A stretch of DNA of 64,000 nt from Anaspis maculata (GCA_949128115.1 OX421961.1:99839863-99903862), one strand, 5' to 3'. Shown: positions 11,052 through 23,053, counted from the first letter of the stretch. Notes: a model not told the origin generated them from the letters alone. A program made the numbers and translations.

Positions 11052-11174
11052 ATGGCTGGGAAAAAGCTGATTGACGCCGAACTTCAGCATTTAGCGGACA
11101 ATCTCACCGAAATTGGAAGCGACTTTGATTCCGACGATTCTGTGGCTGATCCCCATTATAGGCTTGTGGAGTGA
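11052..11174 (+). pseudogene. Possible N-terminal fragment of a piggyBac-like transposase
   Basis: A 40-codon frame starts MAGKKLIDAELQHLADNL and continues with an acidic IGSDFDSDDSVADPHY segment before a TGA. Acidic, serine- and aspartate-rich N termini ending in a D-Y motif are common in piggyBac-type transposases and proteins derived from them, but nothing catalytic is present, so the assignment is weak. The flanking DNA shows no terminal repeats that I can tie to it. Confidence 0.3.
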
Positions 11175-12185
11175 AGTTTATGTGCATGAAGTGCTTTTTC
11201 GAGGGTCACAATTGTGTGGGAAAAAAATACTCGAAATGATACTTGAAATGGTGTGTCCTGAACTGGTACACACAGTTTTAGTGTACAGAATTGTCTTTTT
11301 TTTACTTCGAAACTGAGTGTATGTACCAAATTTTATCACACCCAAAATCAAAAAAAAAATTGAGAAAAAAACTGTTTTTGTTACAAGTTTTGATAAATGC
11401 GTGTTGATAAATAAACCGAATTTTTCAAAAAATTGTAATTTTTTTTAAAATTGTTGAGTATCATACCTTGGTAGCGAAAGTGTTAATTTCAGTCATCACG
11501 TCGCGTCGTGCCGTATTAAGATAATTATGTAGGTATAGGTAAATGAGTAGATCATTTCTATCGAGGGTTTGTTCGAAATCTATCTGATGGATGTAAGTGC
11601 AGAGGTGTCTCGTCAGTAACTCATCGCCCTCTGAACTGACAGCGGTCTTGAAACATTTTGTTACTATGACACTTGCGGCTCGCCCAAAAAGGGGACGAAA
11701 TTATTTAGAGGGGCTATTATGTGCTGCACACGGGCCATTTTTCTTCGGCATCCTTGATGGTTACACGAAACGGGGCGTGTAAGATTAGTCGTTTATAATG
11801 TCAGCACAAAAATGGACGGGATGCGAACGGGAGAGAGTAAAGGTAAAGATCCGGGAACACATCTCCTGCTGCTAGGAATGTGATTGATGTGCGGTTAACC
11901 CAAGTGTACTCGGGCCTCTGGGATATCGCATCCGGTTTGGATGGCAACTCCGGAGTCGTCGTTCAGCAGAACAACCGGCCACTTTTCACCGGACTCTTTT
12001 ACACGGGACGATAAGTTGTAACATACCTATACCTGCTTTCTTGGGTGTTTTTTCCTCGTATCGTAACAATAGTCTCTCCACGAATGCGAATCACTCAATT
12101 TGTCCAATGCTCGACTTAAGATTTTAGGTGCTTTGGGGTTTCAGGGGTAAAACTGATCGAAGGTATGTACATAGTGATGAAGCTA
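11175..12185. other. No recognisable gene or element
   Basis: AT-rich with poly-A and poly-T runs (11340-11460), then a slightly GC-richer part at 11600-12000. I see no supported frame or repeat. Confidence 0.35.
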
Positions 12186-13432
12186 CACAGAGAAAAAGGA
12201 TTATTTGGATCTAGTAACTTCATTTATTTGACACTGATTTGATTCAGACAAACAACATTTCATTACATCAAGTAAAATAGCCTTGTAATAAATAAATTCG
12301 TTTTTTTCATTTGGTTCCCGAATTTGTTTGAATTTTAGTAGCACTGAATTATTCAATGCAAACAAATTAATTTTAAGAACAAATAAATACGGGTAGAAAT
12401 TTGATCAAACAAGTAGTATTTTTCGTTCAAAGAAATATTTATTCTAATTTTTTGGGATCTCGCCCATCAACAATTATTTTCTTTGACACAAAACCTTGCA
12501 GTTTGAAGCAAAGAAATATTCGTTCAAGTGAAGATTACATGTGTTTCACGAAAAAGGACTTTGTTCCCGACTTCCTGCTCCACCTGCAGCATCGCTAGTA
12601 TCAAACTACCTTCCATGCGGAACGGCAGAACTGTGCTGAGTGTATGTTGTGTGGTGACTGATGAAAATGGAATTTTTTTTGAAGAGAAACAAACTCTGTC
12701 ATCTTTGCTCGTCTCCAAGGGTAAGTAACATTATTTACTTCGCTGATCATTGAAACTAGTTCAACGGTGGGTTGCTCAATATTTCTTAAGCTGTTTCCCT
12801 TGGAGCATATGCAGCGGCTCCGAATTTTGGTTGAGATCTCGATACATATGATATGATGCTTTTGAGTAAGTGGAGCAGGTTTGATTATTAATTTGTAAAG
12901 TAGATAGTCAACCTGTTGAAGTGAAGATCAAGTAAATCACATGAGGAAGCAGAAAAACAGCAGAAGAAATATTTATTGTGCATCATATCGATGATATTAG
13001 TCTCAATAATCAGCAGCGAGTAATGTTACTTACCTACCGTTAGAGACAAAGGAAATGTTAAACATTTTTTTCCTTTGAGAAATCCGCCATTTTGCATCAG
13101 TAAAAGCACAATATAAACATAGAGAAAAGGATTTGTTTGAACTAAATATAATTTATTTGAATCAAATAGATTAGTTCATTGTATATGGCGAACCAAATAT
13201 TTAATTGGGATATTTTTTTATTCAATTCAAAGAAATATTTCGTTGTAACAAATAACAACGCCTATATTCAAGTTGAAGAAACTTCAGTGTTATGCGAAAG
13301 AAATGGTTATTTATGACTTCCAAAGAAATGATTCTTGCACATCAAAGAAACATTGCATTCCCCGTATACAAAGAACAAATTTATTTGATTCAAATTTTTT
13401 TTATTTAGTTCAAACAAATCCTTTTCTCTGTG
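12186..13432. mobile_element. Inverted-repeat element with CACAGAGAAAA ends, containing a nested 309-bp copy
   Basis: The left end CACAGAGAAAAAGGATT (12186) is mirrored at 13432 by AATCCTTTTCTCTGTG. Inside, 13121-13429 is itself a sharper palindrome: AGAGAAAAGGATTTGTTTGA at 13121 and its exact complement ending at 13429, with about 28 nt perfectly paired. Either one element has a duplicated end or a short derivative inserted into a longer relative. No coding capacity is visible; a target duplication is not clear. Confidence 0.6.
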
Positions 13433-13946
13433 ATGTAAAATTCACCAGATTGTCTCAAAATCTTATTCCTTAAAAATAAGGGATAACTAGGCAGCCCATT
13501 ATACAATTTATTGTTCTACCCGCCCCCTGTGATTTGAAATAATTACCTACATAGGTACTCGAAACAGCGCTCCTTCGAAGTCGAAGTTGAACTCCTACTA
13601 AACTGAACATTTTTCTTGTAAATGATACCTAATCTTCTGCGGATGAGAATAGATGCAAAAAATTGGGTTAGACCGCGTGATTTCAAAAAATTAGTAGACT
13701 GTTCATTGTTACACCTAATATACAGTTTGTTATAACAGTACCATACGGATCCATACCTACATTTTTCGTAGAAAATTCGAGTGGGTACCTACTTGAATTT
13801 TTTAATTTCATAAAAATCGACTTTCCCTAGAACAGTTGGTTGCACTGCTGTTTAAGAACTCAAGTTTGACAGTGTCATAATTTTATACAGTCGTCATATT
13901 AATTATTGCTCCAATATCCTCACAAAATAGGGTTAAGGCCGCTCAA
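13433..13946. other. No recognisable gene or element
   Basis: Unique AT-rich sequence without a supported frame or repeat. Confidence 0.35.
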
Positions 13947-14092
13947 TGAAATTTCGCAATGCAGAGCGAAACGTTTCTGACTGGCTCGCAAGCCTTCCGC
14001 GTCGTTGCGATGGCTTAACGTATACCTTGCGAGCCAATCAGAAACGTTGCGCTCTACTTTGCGGCTGCGTTGCGATTGTTGCGAATTTTCAT
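13947..14092. repeat. Short inverted-repeat element (MITE-like), 146 bp
   Basis: GAGCGAAACGTTTCTGACTG and GGCTCGCAAG on the left pair with CTTGCGAGCC and AATCAGAAACGTTGCGCTC on the right. The outer parts (ATTTCGCAA against TTGCGAATTTTC) also pair after an ~18-nt extra segment in the right arm. It is GC-richer than its surroundings. Confidence 0.65.
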
Positions 14093-14783
14093 AAAGCGGG
14101 CATCACGGCTACATTTCTTCCCATTTTTTTTCTCAAGTCTTCTCAGATCTGGAGGTGAAACATATCCGCCAGCACATGTGTAGCCCACCCATAATTGAAA
14201 TTCATGATACTATTCACACTGCGTCATATTCTACATGAAGAGATTTAATATCGTTATTGCCCGTATTACACAACCATTCTGCAAAACATAGTATGAGGAA
14301 TAAGGTAAGATTATTTTTAGGAGCCAATCGATTACCAATATCACTCTAATATATACATCTTTGAATTAGTTTCGTACCTTAATTGGAACACCGTCGGAGC
14401 TTGATCGGAGCCAGAATGTAAGCAACTGATGATAAGAAAATACCTAAAGGCTACCTCTTACCGGAAAGGCGACGTAACAGAAACTAATTTCTAATAATTT
14501 CAATAACCTATTTTTTGGGACTCTAGCCAAACGCACCCTTGACAGTTGGACGACACTTCCACAATGCCAAACTCAAAAATTTGCCCAGCTGACTAGAATC
14601 ATGGAAGAAGTGAACATACTATAGTTATTATTATAACAAGTTTAATGTTCATGCAAATCATTCTGCGAGTCAAGTGTTAGATATATTGGATGATGTGGCA
14701 GTATTCGAAAGAGTTTTTGTCCAGAGTTTCATTTAAAAAGTATTGGATTCACTGGGGCCTACCGCCGAGCCGCGTATATTCGT
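14093..14783. other. No recognisable gene or element
   Basis: Unique sequence; no supported frame, repeat or splice-bounded exon seen. Confidence 0.35.
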
Positions 14784-15330
14784 ATGTAATACACAATACA
14801 CCGAGAGGTGAGGTGTATTATCGCTACATCGAGGATTTTCACGAGGGGATCCGAGTGTAAATCGAGATGTAAGCGATAATATATCGAACCTAGAGGTGTA
14901 TTTGTTAAGACAATTAACCGAACGACACTGAAAATCTTCATAAAAAGTGAAAACTATTTGAATGTTTGAGGTTGGTCATTCTGGAGGGGTGTTTCCACCA
15001 ATGACCTTGGTGGTAATACACTTGAACGGCCTACTATTTAAGGAGTGAGGTGAATTGTCGTATGTAATACACCGATAGGTGAGAAGTATTATCGCTACAT
15101 CGAGGATTTTCACGAGGGGATCCGAGTGTAAGTCGAGATGAAAGCGATAATATATCGAACCTAGAGGTGTATTTGTTAAGACAATTAACCGAACAACACT
15201 GAAAATCTTCCTAAAAAAGTTAAAACTACTTGAATGTTTGAGGTTGGTCATTCTGGAGGGGTGTTTTCACCAATGACCTTGGTGGTAATACTCTTGAACG
15301 GCCTACTATTTTAAGGAGTGAGGTGAATTG
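14784..15330. repeat. Two-copy direct tandem repeat, ~271-bp period
   Basis: TATCGCTACATCGAGGATTT occurs at about 14819 and 15090. The following ~240 nt, through CGAACCTAGAGGTGTATTTG and TGACCTTGGTGGTAATAC, are repeated with few differences, mostly single-base changes and one-base indels. It looks like a recent local duplication or a two-unit satellite remnant. The open minus-strand frames in it differ between units and are not convincing. Confidence 0.85.
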
Positions 15331-15559
15331 TCGCACCAAGCCCTCAAGTCAATCTGGGAGATCCGGAGCCCGTTTTAAACTCAGTAGTAGGATAGTAGGA
15401 ATATTCAAAAGATGCTCACTGTTTCCAGCTTCCATTATCTTTGCATCTTTCACCCTTCTTGTAAAAGTTGAAGCACATCTCAAAAGTGTTCGTCTCGGCC
15501 TGGACAATTCAGTGAATTTCATGAATGGTGTCCGTTAGAGAATAATTTCATTTGTATAC

Positions 15560-15775
15560 ATTTTCTCAATGAATGCTCGACTTTTAAACGTAAAATACGA
15601 ACGATGGTGCCGACCCCATGCGATGTTGGTGGTCGTTAAAAATCCCTACCCTGTGTTGGAACACACAGGGGTTCGGCAAAATTTCCGGTATAGTGGAGGA
15701 AAGCATTCACCGGCGTCGGTATTAGGCCTCGTTGCGGAAATAGGCCGACGTTAAATAAACGAATAAAAAAAATGT
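15560..15775 (+). repeat. Possible 3' end of a non-LTR retrotransposon
   Basis: The stretch ends GGCCGACGTTAAATAAACG followed by AATAAAAAAAATG, a form typical of 3' tails of RTE-like elements. CCCTGTGTTGGAACACACAGGG (15649-15670) forms a perfect hairpin just upstream. No polymerase frame is attached, so it would be a heavily 5'-truncated copy. Confidence 0.35.
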
Positions 15776-16002
15776 GTTTCACTCAATTCCAATTGTCATT
15801 TAAAATTTTTGACGGGGCTGCCACCCTGACTACGGAGGTGAAACTCCACGATTGAATTAACAGGATGTGAACGACCCCCTTGAAAACAAAGTCGACTTGT
15901 CCGGGCTCATTTCTAAAAAATGAGCCCGATACGATAAATGAGGGCAAATGCCCGAAAATCCGTCTCTTCCGTTTCCGTTGGGCCACCTGTATAATCTATT
16001 AA

Positions 16003-16620
16003 TAGCGTGTTCCGATTTGAGGTAAATTTTACAATTGTAAAAATTACCGCTGTCAAATTATAAAACGGGACGCGGTAAATTTCACAGAAGTTTACCGCGA
16101 GCCAGCTTTGTGCCGCGTGTAGGAGCTCGGTGATTTTCAGTAAATGTGACGCTATTGGCAGTAGTGACATTGAAAACGATGTCCCACGCTATCACTGCTA
16201 TTCTCTGATCACTGCTACAGCCAGCCGAACAACTCCTTCCAGCACTGTTACCAAAAGACCAGATGAACAATGTTTCTGAGGCCAAGGCGCATGCGATCTT
16301 GTCTCTTTTTTGCTGGCCATGTGCTCTTTGCCTCCCTTCATCATTTGCTTGTCGATTCACTGGCTATTCAGGAAGACCATTTTCTTGTTCTGCCCTGGTT
16401 CTGCCTCAAACTCCAGTAATAAGAATCTGAATGCATCTGCTTCCGTTTCATCCCTGATCTGATCTGCAGACTTTCAAATTTGGTAGCACGTCACTCAACC
16501 TCAATTTAATTTACCGCCCCTGTTTACCGCTTGCGTTCCGAAATGCTGTCAGGTAAATTTTACAAACGTCAGAGTTGTCAAAATTTACCGGGTAAAATTT
16601 ACACAAATCGGAACACGCTA
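16003..16620. mobile_element. Non-autonomous DNA transposon, 618 bp, 17-bp perfect terminal repeats
   Basis: TAGCGTGTTCCGATTTG at 16003-16019 is exactly complementary to 16604-16620. Subterminal regions are rich in GGTAAATTTTAC and TTACCGCG words in both orientations (16020-16100, 16500-16590), as expected of transposase-binding repeats. The middle is unrelated on the two sides and codes for nothing. TTAA precedes the left end and TAAG follows the right, so the target duplication (TTAA, TA or other) is unresolved. Confidence 0.75.
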
Positions 16621-16994
16621 TAAGTAGTGATGGTTTTGATTTCCGGAAATTTACCGCCTGCATCGTTGAGTTTCTTGATGCAACGAAAATCACGCGAGTC
16701 GAAGACGATTTTGAAACCTGTCTCAACTTTCCTGAGACATCTAAGAAGGGTTAAGAGGCTCGATAGCATCTTGAGAAGTTTGCAAGAGTATTTTAAAGTT
16801 CACATTAAGGACGGTGTTGAACAAAATTCAAAAGGTTGAAGGGGATGTTGGGGGCTCAACTACCAAAGGCGATTGACAAAAAGTAAATACCCACCTTTGA
16901 GCCTCTGACCACAAAATATTTACTACGACTGATAAGAACAACAGGGTCTACAGGTCCACAGTATTACATTGTGTTTCTATACAGGTGATTAATA

Positions 16995-17323
16995 ATGGAG
17001 TGTTATACTTTGAAAAAAATATTTTGTTTTCGATGGAAACAGAAACTATATGGAAAAATAACTGACCCGTATTTTTTTATTTAGCCAAAAATTGTTTCGT
17101 TTGGCCGCAATAAATAAACGAAATTCCTATATTCTGCCTATTTCTGACGACATTTACACAGGCAGTATAGGCGGTGACTCGCTGTGACGTCAGAACTAGT
17201 TGATGTTATTTATTTATTACGCCCAAACGATACGGTTTTTGACGGAATAAAAAAACACGGGTCAATTATTTTTCAACGTAGTTTCCATTTCAATCAAAAA
17301 CTTTTTTTAGTATAATACTCTAT
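16995..17323. repeat. MITE family A, copy 1 (329 bp), TA flanked
   Basis: Ends ATGGAGTGTTATACTTT and AGTATAATACTCTAT are inverted repeats, and TA lies immediately outside both ends. The interior is also nearly palindromic: TGGCCGCAATAAATAAACGA against TATTTATTACGCCCAAACGA, around a core with TTCTGACGACATTTACACAG. Two further copies lie at 20069 and 23054. Confidence 0.85.
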
Positions 17324-17817
17324 TAGACCATGAGAATTGAACTGTGTATCAAAAAAGTTTTTGTGAGAGCACGGGCTGAAATTATTTTTTTATTTTTTTA
17401 TGCACTGATGGACGTATATCGGTAGTTATGATTCTTTGGAAGTCGAGGAAATCAAAGCAGGAAACAGGCTAAGATCCTACCTGCTAGTAGTGCTAGTACT
17501 AGAAGTAAATAAAATCCACTAGTACTCAGATAGACGTTTCTTTCAACTCAGTCCTCCTGCTGCCATCTAGTGAAAAGTATCTCCACTCTGCAAGTTGTTT
17601 CCGGCCACGAAGCGCAACAGGTGTTTTCATAAATACGTGGAAATCTGAGCGGTGCGGATAAGGAATTCTTTGTTTCCTTGCCACTTTGGAGAATAGATGT
17701 CGCAAACCGTCACCCACATGACAAAATGCGCGCCAAAAATTTTCCCAGCGTTATATACATTCATTTATAATTTTCCACAAGAATTCTTCAATTTTGTAGC
17801 GTGTTAAAAATGTGTAC

Positions 17818-18038
17818 TTGTTCTTTCTGTCTCAACACTATACTTGAAGGCGGATGTGTACTAAACCAATATACATTTATCTCGAGCTGGCGCTCATCAT
17901 CGGTGTCTTAGTTTTTACTCTTTTTAAAAATCAGATGTCAGACGTCTGATGATGGCGCCGGCTGGCTCGAACGAAATATTATAATATATTGGTTTAGTAC
18001 ACATCCGCCTTAAGTTAGTGTTGAGACAGAAAGAACAA
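17818..18038. repeat. Inverted-repeat element (MITE), ~220 bp
   Basis: TTGTTCTTTCTGTCTCAACA at 17818 is matched by the complement ending at 18038. The arms continue with GGCGGATGTGTACTAAACCA against TGGTTTAGTACACATCCGCC. The centre has short inverted words such as ATCAGATGTCAGACGTCTGAT. It ends about 250 bp upstream of the JHBP-like gene start. Confidence 0.8.
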
Positions 18039-18285
18039 CTACTGCACATTAATACATTTAGTAATTCAAAGAATGTTTATTTGAAGTAAACATCACTAAG
18101 TACATCAGGATTTTATAGGCTGTTTTCCAAAATGGTCAATTTTAAGTGTACGTGTGCTCAATAAATAAATAATTCAAATTATGAACATACCTGATATAAA
18201 ATATTTAGCTTTATCCTTGGCCATTCCTTTGTTAAATGTGAGCTGAGTTGGTTGGATTGAAAGTGCCTTATTCTGTTCGATTAAA

Positions 18286-19294
18286 ATGACGAAAATCATA
18301 ATCTTAATTTTTCTATCAACTCTTCTTTCACTGACAGCTGCTAAAATTCGTAAGTAGAAGTAGGATTACTATACTCAAAGTTTTTGTTTTTAAATCGTTT
18401 TTTCAGCCGACTATGTCCCCAGATGCTATCGAGACGATCCCAAAGAAGAAATAAACGAATGCCTTTTATTGGCAACCGAAAAAATGCGACCTTACTTGAA
18501 GACTGGTGTTCCAGAGCTCGGTATTCCTCCCATTTCCCCATTGGCAATTCGTTTAATTCGAGTTGAACGGGGAAATCTCGCTGTAAATTTGAATGGTGAA
18601 TTGCGAAACTTGATCTACTACGGACTAGACGGTTATAACTTCACGAAATTTGAGTGAGATATTATAATTTTGGTTTATTTGTCCATGTGCTGAATTAGCT
18701 ATAATTGTTTTTCAGGTTTGACCCGATCAGAAAAAACTTTTTTCTAGATTTGAATCTGAAGGAAATGAGTGGAGAAGGTGAATATCTGGTGCAAGGCAAA
18801 ATTTTGGCATTTCCGATCCAAGGAAAAGGCAGGATTCATCTAAACATCAGTGAGAATGATCTAAAAAAAAATACTGTCCCTATAATAGAACCGAAATTCT
18901 AGCTAATTCAACTGGAACCATGCAGCAATCCACAAGATTGGTTCAAAAAAATGGAAGTCCGTTTTTACAGTTAGGTGAAAGCCAAGTTCAGTTCGATCTT
19001 GGACAAGTCAATGTACGTTTGGAAGGTTTATTCCACGGGAATAAAGTTTTAGGTACCTGACATGACACCTTGGCGTAAATACACACGCAGTCTACTACTT
19101 GATACTTAATTTTGATTTCAGGAGAAATCACCAATAACATTATCCAAAACAATATTTCTGAACTGATTGGTGAATTCAAACCTGCTATTGTAAAAATTAT
19201 AAAGGACTTGGTCAGAGACATATTGTACGACACGTTAGAAAAACATTCTTACGATGAAATATTTCCTCTGCATGAACAACCAGAGAAGATATAA
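18286..19294 (+). CDS. JHBP/takeout-family secreted protein, five exons, complete
   Basis: Exons are 18286-18349, 18407-18653, 18716-18849, 18903-19052 and 19122-19294, all with GT-AG introns of 53-69 nt, giving 768 nt (255 aa plus TAA). The N terminus MTKIIILIFLSTLLSLTAAK is a signal peptide, so the product is secreted, probably to haemolymph. The mature part has the family's cysteine pair (C28 and C40), then GVPELGIPPISPLAI, a GELRNLIYYGL strand and GKILAFPIQGKGRIHLNI. Proteins of this family bind hydrophobic ligands such as juvenile hormone in a long hydrophobic tunnel. Length and exon pattern are usual for the family. The third intron is decisive: without it the frame stops at 18901. Ligand and tissue cannot be read from sequence. 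MITE family A copies lie on both sides. Confidence 0.9.
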
Positions 19295-20068
19295 GACATA
19301 TCATGATGCACAGATCGAAAACAGTAATATGTAATGCCTATATAGATAATTAAACAATACGTTATTCACCCATCACGTATTTTTATCTGATTATAATAAT
19401 AATAATGCATGATGAATATGTTATTCCCTTCTTTAACGAGGTGACATTTAGCAGTTTATACTCTTCACTGTTCCACCATGCACCATGTAACCTCGGGGCG
19501 GGTGGTACCTACCCACCCCGGAAGACTTTGACCCAGACCTCACCGTGCGTTGGAGGGGAAGTATCTGCACGGATACCACTTATCTGAATGTCCGCCCAAG
19601 CATTCTCACTCACTTGCGGTGAAGCCACCTATCCAGAAAATGACTGCTACTATGTTTATTGAGTTACAAAAAAAAAGTGCAACACTAAAATGTCGTAGAC
19701 CAATTTCAATTTTCACAACGCCGTTTTTTTTTGACTAAAACCAACCAATGCATGGACCAAGAAGACAAATAATTATATATGGTCGATTGAAAAGATCTTG
19801 CCCCCCACAAGTTTTTGCTCTTCGGGAAAATATTTGTCTTCATGTGGCTGCTGTAAAATGTAAGGGACAAATGGTAGGTTCTATCGGAGATGACAGGATT
19901 GCATCAGCCTTAGAATGTTCTGTTACGAATTTGCCAGGTAATTGGATACTTGAATAATTAAAAAAGCGAACGTTTGCGCATTATTTATTAGTGCGTACTA
20001 GGCACTATGATCTACATACATTCGTCGCGTCTCTAGAAAAGTCCAACGGTATTGCGTAAACTCTGACA
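19295..20068. other. 3' flank of JHBP-like gene; no further feature
   Basis: AATTAA near 19350 could serve as a weak polyadenylation signal for the upstream gene. From 19400 on there are some open frames of 60-70 codons without resemblance to known proteins. Confidence 0.35.
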
Positions 20069-20385
20069 ATGAAGTATTATACTTTTTAAAAAACTAATCG
20101 GAGACGATATTGAACAATAACTGACCCGTATTTTTCTATTTAGCCAAAAATCGTATGGTTTGGCCGCAATAAATAAATGAAATTCCTATATTCTGCCTAT
20201 TGCTGACGTCATTTACACAGGCAATATATTAAGCGGCAATTTGACGTGACGTCAGAACTAGTTGATGTTATTTATTTATTGCGCCCAAACGAAACGATTT
20301 TTGACTAAATAGAAAAACACGGGTCAATTATTTTTCAATGTAGTTTCCATTCCAATCAAAAATTTTTTCCAGTTTAATACTCCAT
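20069..20385. repeat. MITE family A, copy 2 (317 bp)
   Basis: ATGAAGTATTATACTTTTTA begins the element and AGTTTAATACTCCAT ends it. The interior is very close to the copies at 16995 and 23054, including GGCCGCAATAAATAAATGAA and TGACGTCAGAACTAGTTGAT. The flanking TA is not preserved here. Confidence 0.85.
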
Positions 20386-20776
20386 TCTCTCGAAGCACAG
20401 CACCTCCGCCAACTGTATGCAGATGTGTCTTATTCGAGCGTCGTGATCTCCAGCGAATTGCGTAACAGTATGATCTCGGCAAATACCATTTTTAGACGCT
20501 TTCTTGAAGAACGAAAGTGTTGCAACAATGGGGTCTTATACGATTTTTTTGTATTGCTTTAAAATGTTCTACAAGGTGAGTTTGCTACATGAATGATACA
20601 TTTTTGTCTCAAGAGCCTCTACCTTTTTTAAAATGTTGAAAATTCAAGCGGGAATAACTTTGATTCAATTCCAACATCTGATGACGTAGGCGGACGAGTT
20701 GGGTTTGCGATGTTGCGAGTTTGCGTCGATGGACGACGATTGGAAGTCATATTTCTTTTGGTGTAGGGAAGTTACT
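20386..20776. other. No recognisable gene or element
   Basis: Unique sequence between MITE copy 2 and the minisatellite; no supported coding frame. Confidence 0.35.
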
Positions 20777-20970
20777 TCTAAATTACAATTGCCGCTTTCT
20801 GAATTTCAATTGACGCTTTCTGAACTAATACAACTGGATGTTTTCCGAATTAAAACTGACGTTTTCTGAAATTAAATTGACTATTCTGAATTACATACAA
20901 TTGACGATTTCTTAATATCAATTGAAAAATCTCAACTACAAATGGAATTTTTTGAAATACAATTGTGCAC
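20777..20970. repeat. Degenerate minisatellite, ~25-bp unit
   Basis: About seven to eight diverged units of a TCTGAATTACAATTGACG-like word follow each other with variable spacing, for example at 20798, 20812, 20875, 20896 and 20950. Confidence 0.6.
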
Positions 20971-21930
20971 GATTTCCACGAACGAGCTCAATACCATCTC
21001 GTGATTTTCAAATCTCCCCTCCTATTTATTTAGGTTTTGATGTAGAGATGTTGCATAAAGGATTCCCCTGCAAAAAATAGATTCCTAAACAAGAAGCATG
21101 TATTATATAGCTACCGAGATAGGAGCTTTATATTGAAAGGTTGGCTGCAGTGTTCGATATACTCGAAAATATGCCAGCAGTTTCCAGACGTATAAATAAA
21201 GCACCACGAAAGTTCGCACATAGTACAAACGAGACGTACAGTTACAAATCTCCTATTTCTCGTTGCACTTTACTAACAATAAAAGATGAAACAGCCAGTA
21301 GTGACCATCTTTGTATTCTAAAGCTCAAAGAGCTTACCAACTCTCCTTAATCCTGGTCGCAGCTCACTCTACCACCAAGCGCACATCCTGTTCCTGCAAA
21401 CAAGGCAAACTTTTCGATTTGTTCTTGTGCTCCCAAAAGGCTGACATAATGCTGCAGTAGCTTGGCAATTATTTTCAAACTCTCTGCAATTAATTATTAT
21501 TCTGCTAGTTGGTATACTTTTTATCCCCTGAATTGTAATTAGAATCACCTAGGTGTCTGCCTCATTATTGCTCTATTCAATACAAAATATTATTGATGCT
21601 TTATTTGCATCACAGTTGAATTATTTCATTAAAGTCATAGTAGAAAAACTGGCAGATAGATGAGGAAGACCTCAAAATACTCTAAGATCTTGGTTAAGAG
21701 CGCGGATCGCCTTTGCCTTCATCCGGACATCGAACATGTGCATACGAGGAGCTAGACAAAAATGAAGAGAATGTGACGAGCTAATTGGGTTTGAAGACGG
21801 TGCAGCTATAACAGTTTGTAAGATAAAAGAGGTATCCCTGATGGCTGAAAATTTGAAATTTTACAATATTTCACATTATTATTGATATTATATCTATTTA
21901 TGGTGCGATTCTCTGAAAAGTTACATTCTA
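20971..21930. other. No recognisable gene or element
   Basis: AT-rich unique sequence with no supported frame or repeat. Confidence 0.35.
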
Positions 21931-22504
21931 CAGGGTGATTCAAAAATGGCGCATTTCCTTTCGGACACGTTATAGTGGACGTTAACGGAGCATGGGAAAA
22001 ATAATTAAAAAAATTAATCGGCTTCGATTTGCAAGTTATTAACAAAAACAAATCTGTCCAATCTGGCAGCATCGCATTAGTACCTACCTGGCACCTTTAG
22101 ATCAAACCGGTACATCACAACAGGGATCACGCCATCACAATAGCATTATTGTATTGTTACCCTGGAAACTCCGTAGAACCTGCCAGACCATACCAAACAT
22201 ACTTGCCACATGTATTTTCACGGCACTTTTGAGGTGAAAGACGAATTTTGAAATTTGAAAATACGACTCAAATCTCAATTGCAAGAAAAAATTGCAATCG
22301 GGAACTACTAACGACATGTGACTGTTCGCAAGTAACAATGCTTTGCTTTAAAATCATGCAAACTGAAGAAGTTAAATTCTCAACTTCACCTCTTCATAAC
22401 TCGAAGGATAAATGAGCCAATTTTTTTTTACTATTTTTTCCGTGCTCCCTCAACGTCTCCCACAACGTACACGGGAGGAAATGCGCCATTTTTGAATCAC
22501 CCTG
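21931..22504. mobile_element. Palindromic CAGGGTG element, 574 bp, TA flanked
   Basis: It starts CAGGGTGATTCAAAAATGGC and ends with the complement TTTTTGAATCACCCTG. TA flanks both sides. The arms pair further: GCGCATTTCCT against AGGAAATGCGC, GACGTTAACGGAGCATGGGA against TCCGTGCTCCCTCAACGTC, and CTTCGATTTGCAAGTTATTA loosely against the region near 22390. The centre (22070-22330) is weakly paired. Non-coding. Confidence 0.85.
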
Positions 22505-23053
22505 TATAAAGGCTTTGTTACGCTGTTATTATCTAGGCAACAGCCAATGGCCGACAGGAATTTGTAGCGTTTATGGAATGCTATTTTTTACAGAATAGCA
22601 CCATTACAATCGAGTTTACACTATAGTATTGTTATGATAATGACATAAAGGCCCTAGGTAAAAGTTCACCCCTTGAAAATAATGGAAAAGGCACGTGTAG
22701 CCCAGGTATGTAAGTTGCCGAATCGTCCAAATCATTGACAGACGCTAGGTCATTTCCGCGATGGCATAAAATGCCAACAAAGGTATTTGCACAAAAAACA
22801 AATGTAGTGTAGGTAGGCACCTACTTGCGTCACTGACCGATTTGGACGATTCGATTAAAAAGACTTTCATACTGGCACACGGGGGCATTCATTCGGCATT
22901 CGATTATTATTATTATTATTATTATTATTCATTTGGTTCGGTTGTACCTAGTGATCAGTACTTCTGGTTGAATGCAGACTGTTTGTTCAAGGAACTGAGG
23001 TTGTGGCCTCAGTTCCAAGTTCATCAATCGTAGTAAGTAGAACTATTTTTATA
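22505..23053. other. Intergenic, with an (ATT)n tract at 22905-22930
   Basis: A short (TTA)n microsatellite lies at 22905-22930. TTTGGACGATTCG (22843) and CGAATCGTCC (22719) form a small inverted pair ~120 nt apart. Otherwise I see nothing. Confidence 0.4.
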
